From: Gammaproteobacteria bacterium
GTDB lineage: Bacteria > Pseudomonadota > Gammaproteobacteria > Steroidobacterales > Steroidobacteraceae
Direction of reading: 5' to 3'
DNA length: 9,489 nucleotides
Assembly: GCA_019242385.1 (NCBI GenBank)
Contig: JAFAVO010000140.1
Location: 1-9,489 of the forward strand
Shown here piece after piece: positions 8,085-9,489 of the stretch; position 1 is the first letter of the stretch, and each line of letters begins with the position of its first letter. A model generated the notes under the pieces. It did not search any database. It had not been told where the DNA came from and was given only the letters and a program-made list of their open reading frames with translations. The translations under genes and the position numbers were made by a program.

Positions 8085-9489
8085 AGCGCGTCAGCGGCTT
8101 GTAGCGGATGCGATGCGGTTGGGCCGCGTCTTCGCCCTTGCGGCGGCGGAAGTCCTCGACGTATTCCTGATAATTGCCCTCGAACCACACCACCTGCGAG
8201 TCGCCTTCGAAGGCGAGGATGTGGGTCGCGATCCGATCGAGGAACCAGCGATCGTGGGAGATGACCACCGCGCAACCGGGGAACGCCAGCAGCGCCTCCT
8301 CGAGCGCGCGCAGTGTCTCCACATCGAGATCGTTGGTCGGCTCATCGAGCAGCAATACGTTGCCACCGGCGTGCAGCACCTTGGCCAGGTGCACGCGGTT
8401 GCGCTCGCCTCCGGAGAGCTGACCGACCGGTTGCTGCTGCTGCGCCCCCTTGAAGTTGAAACGCCCGACGTAGCCGCGCGAGGAGGTCTCGTAGGCACCC
8501 ACCTTGATCGTGTCGAGGCCCCCGGAGATCTCCTGCCAGACCGTTTTCTTGTCATCGAGCGCCTGGCGCGACTGATCGACATAGGCGAGGCGCACGGTCG
8601 GGCCGATGCGGATCTCACCGGCATCGGGTCGCTCGGCTCCGGTCAGCATGCGGAACAGCGTCGTCTTGCCGGCGCCGTTCGGGCCGATGATCCCGACGAT
8701 ACCGCCGCGCGGCAGGTTGAAGTCGAGACCATCGATCAGCAGCCGCTCGCCGTAGCCCTTGCGCAGGCCCTCGACCGCGATGACCAGATCCCCCAGCCGC
8801 TCGCCCGGTGGTATGTAGATCTCGTTGGTTTCGTTGCGCTGCTGGAACTCGCGCGCTGCCAGCTCCTCGTAGCGCTGCAGCCGCGCCTTGCTCTTCGCCT
8901 GCCGTGCCTTCGGATTCTGCCGCACCCACTCGAGCTCGTGGGCCAGCGCCTTGCGCAGCGCCTCCTGCTCGCGCTCCTCGAGCGCCAGACGCTGCTCCTT
9001 CTGCTCGAGCCAGGAGGAGTAATTGCCGTGCCAGGGAATTCCATAGCCGCGGTCGAGCTCGAGAATCCACCCGGCCACGTTGTCGAGGAAATAACGGTCA
9101 TGGGTGACCGCGATGACCGTGCTCGGATATTCCTCCAGATAACGCTCGAGCCACGCGATGGACTCCGCATCGAGGTGATTGGTCGGCTCATCGAGCAGCA
9201 GCATGTCCGGCGTCGAGAGCAACAGCCGGCACAGCGCCACGCGCCGCCGCTCGCCGCCGGACAGAGTGCTGATACTCGCCTCCCAGGGGGGCAACCGCAG
9301 CGCGTCGGCGGCGATCTCGAGCTTGCGCTCGAGCTCCCACCCACCGGCCGCATCGATGGCGTCCTGCAACTGCGCCTGCCGGGCGAGGAGCGCGTTCATC
9401 TTCTCATCATCCATGGGCTCGGCGAACTGCTCGCTGATGTGATTGAACTCCTCGAGCTGGTTGAAAGTCGCGCCGAGTCCTTCCATCAC
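8083..9489 (-). CDS. ettA: Energy-dependent translational throttle protein EttA (ABC-F), N-terminus outside window
   Basis: Cytosolic ABC-F ATPase that binds the ribosomal E site and gates the start of elongation according to ADP/ATP level. The last 468 codons are present. E. coli EttA is 555 aa, so about 85 residues, including the first Walker A, lie beyond the right edge. The codon at the edge is GTG inside the gene, not a start. In fragment numbering the first ABC domain shows LSGGE (76-80), Walker B with DEPTNHLD (100-107) and His130. The linker at about 161-215 (from LEQKEQRLA, with ELEWVRQ at 185-191) matches the P-site-tRNA-interaction motif region of EttA. The second domain has Walker A GPNGAGKT (269-276), LSGGE (358-362), DEPTNDLD (382-389) and His412. 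The match to E. coli EttA runs to the C-terminal IRYKPLTR, which separates it from Uup, YheS and YbiT. It is the first visible gene of the ettA-mprF-acvB run. No terminator is seen between it and mprF. Confidence 0.96.
   Translation of the reverse strand: MMEGLGATFNQLEEFNHISEQFAEPMDDEKMNALLARQAQLQDAIDAAGGWELERKLEIAADALRLPPWEASISTLSGGERRRVALCRLLLSTPDMLLLDEPTNHLDAESIAWLERYLEEYPSTVIAVTHDRYFLDNVAGWILELDRGYGIPWHGNYSSWLEQKEQRLALEEREQEALRKALAHELEWVRQNPKARQAKSKARLQRYEELAAREFQQRNETNEIYIPPGERLGDLVIAVEGLRKGYGERLLIDGLDFNLPRGGIVGIIGPNGAGKTTLFRMLTGAERPDAGEIRIGPTVRLAYVDQSRQALDDKKTVWQEISGGLDTIKVGAYETSSRGYVGRFNFKGAQQQQPVGQLSGGERNRVHLAKVLHAGGNVLLLDEPTNDLDVETLRALEEALLAFPGCAVVISHDRWFLDRIATHILAFEGDSQVVWFEGNYQEYVEDFRRRKGEDAAQPHRIRYKPLTR

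Noticed and set aside
8066..8275. N-terminal extension of mprF to the ATG at 8275
   Set aside because: It would overlap ettA by about 190 bases in another frame. The extra residues are Arg/Pro-rich, and the remaining protein already has the normal family length.

Overview
The window comes from a GC-rich proteobacterial chromosome with dense coding. The best guess is a gammaproteobacterium: it has a large single-chain PurL very close to the E. coli form, an EttA very close to E. coli EttA, and an MprF/AcvB lipid pair of the type known from alpha- and gammaproteobacteria. Species cannot be named from the sequence alone. There are no tRNAs, rRNAs, CRISPR arrays, transposases or phage genes, and no sign of recent transfer. 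Base composition looks even across all five genes.

Layout. From the left edge to 3100 (+) lies the last four fifths of purL, the FGAM synthase of purine synthesis. It meets a minus-strand gene (3113-3820 or 3835) head to head with only 12 bases between stop codons. That gene encodes a small soluble protein with a probable zinc ribbon and a DUF4145-like helical region, function unknown. A 175-base non-coding gap (3836-4010) follows, the only one of any size. It carries a perfect 11-base direct repeat. From 4011 to the right edge all genes are on the minus strand and tightly packed. In transcription order they are ettA (ribosome-bound ABC-F translation factor, 5' end outside the window), mprF (aminoacyl-phosphatidylglycerol synthase/flippase) and acvB (periplasmic aminoacyl-PG hydrolase of the AcvB/VirJ family). 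The gap from ettA to mprF is about 17 bases or less, and mprF and acvB overlap by four bases (ATGA).

How they work together. MprF transfers an amino acid from aminoacyl-tRNA to phosphatidylglycerol and flips the product outward. AcvB would cleave that lipid again on the periplasmic side. The two therefore form a make-and-break pair that sets membrane surface charge, and translational coupling would keep their amounts matched. AcvB here is visibly built from two similar alpha/beta-hydrolase halves, each with its own GDGGW, GYSxGA and GHxFS motifs. This is the most interesting feature of the window. I see no evidence for a wholly new system. The other points worth following are the non-ATG start of mprF, the link to ettA, the unknown zinc-ribbon gene and the direct repeat.
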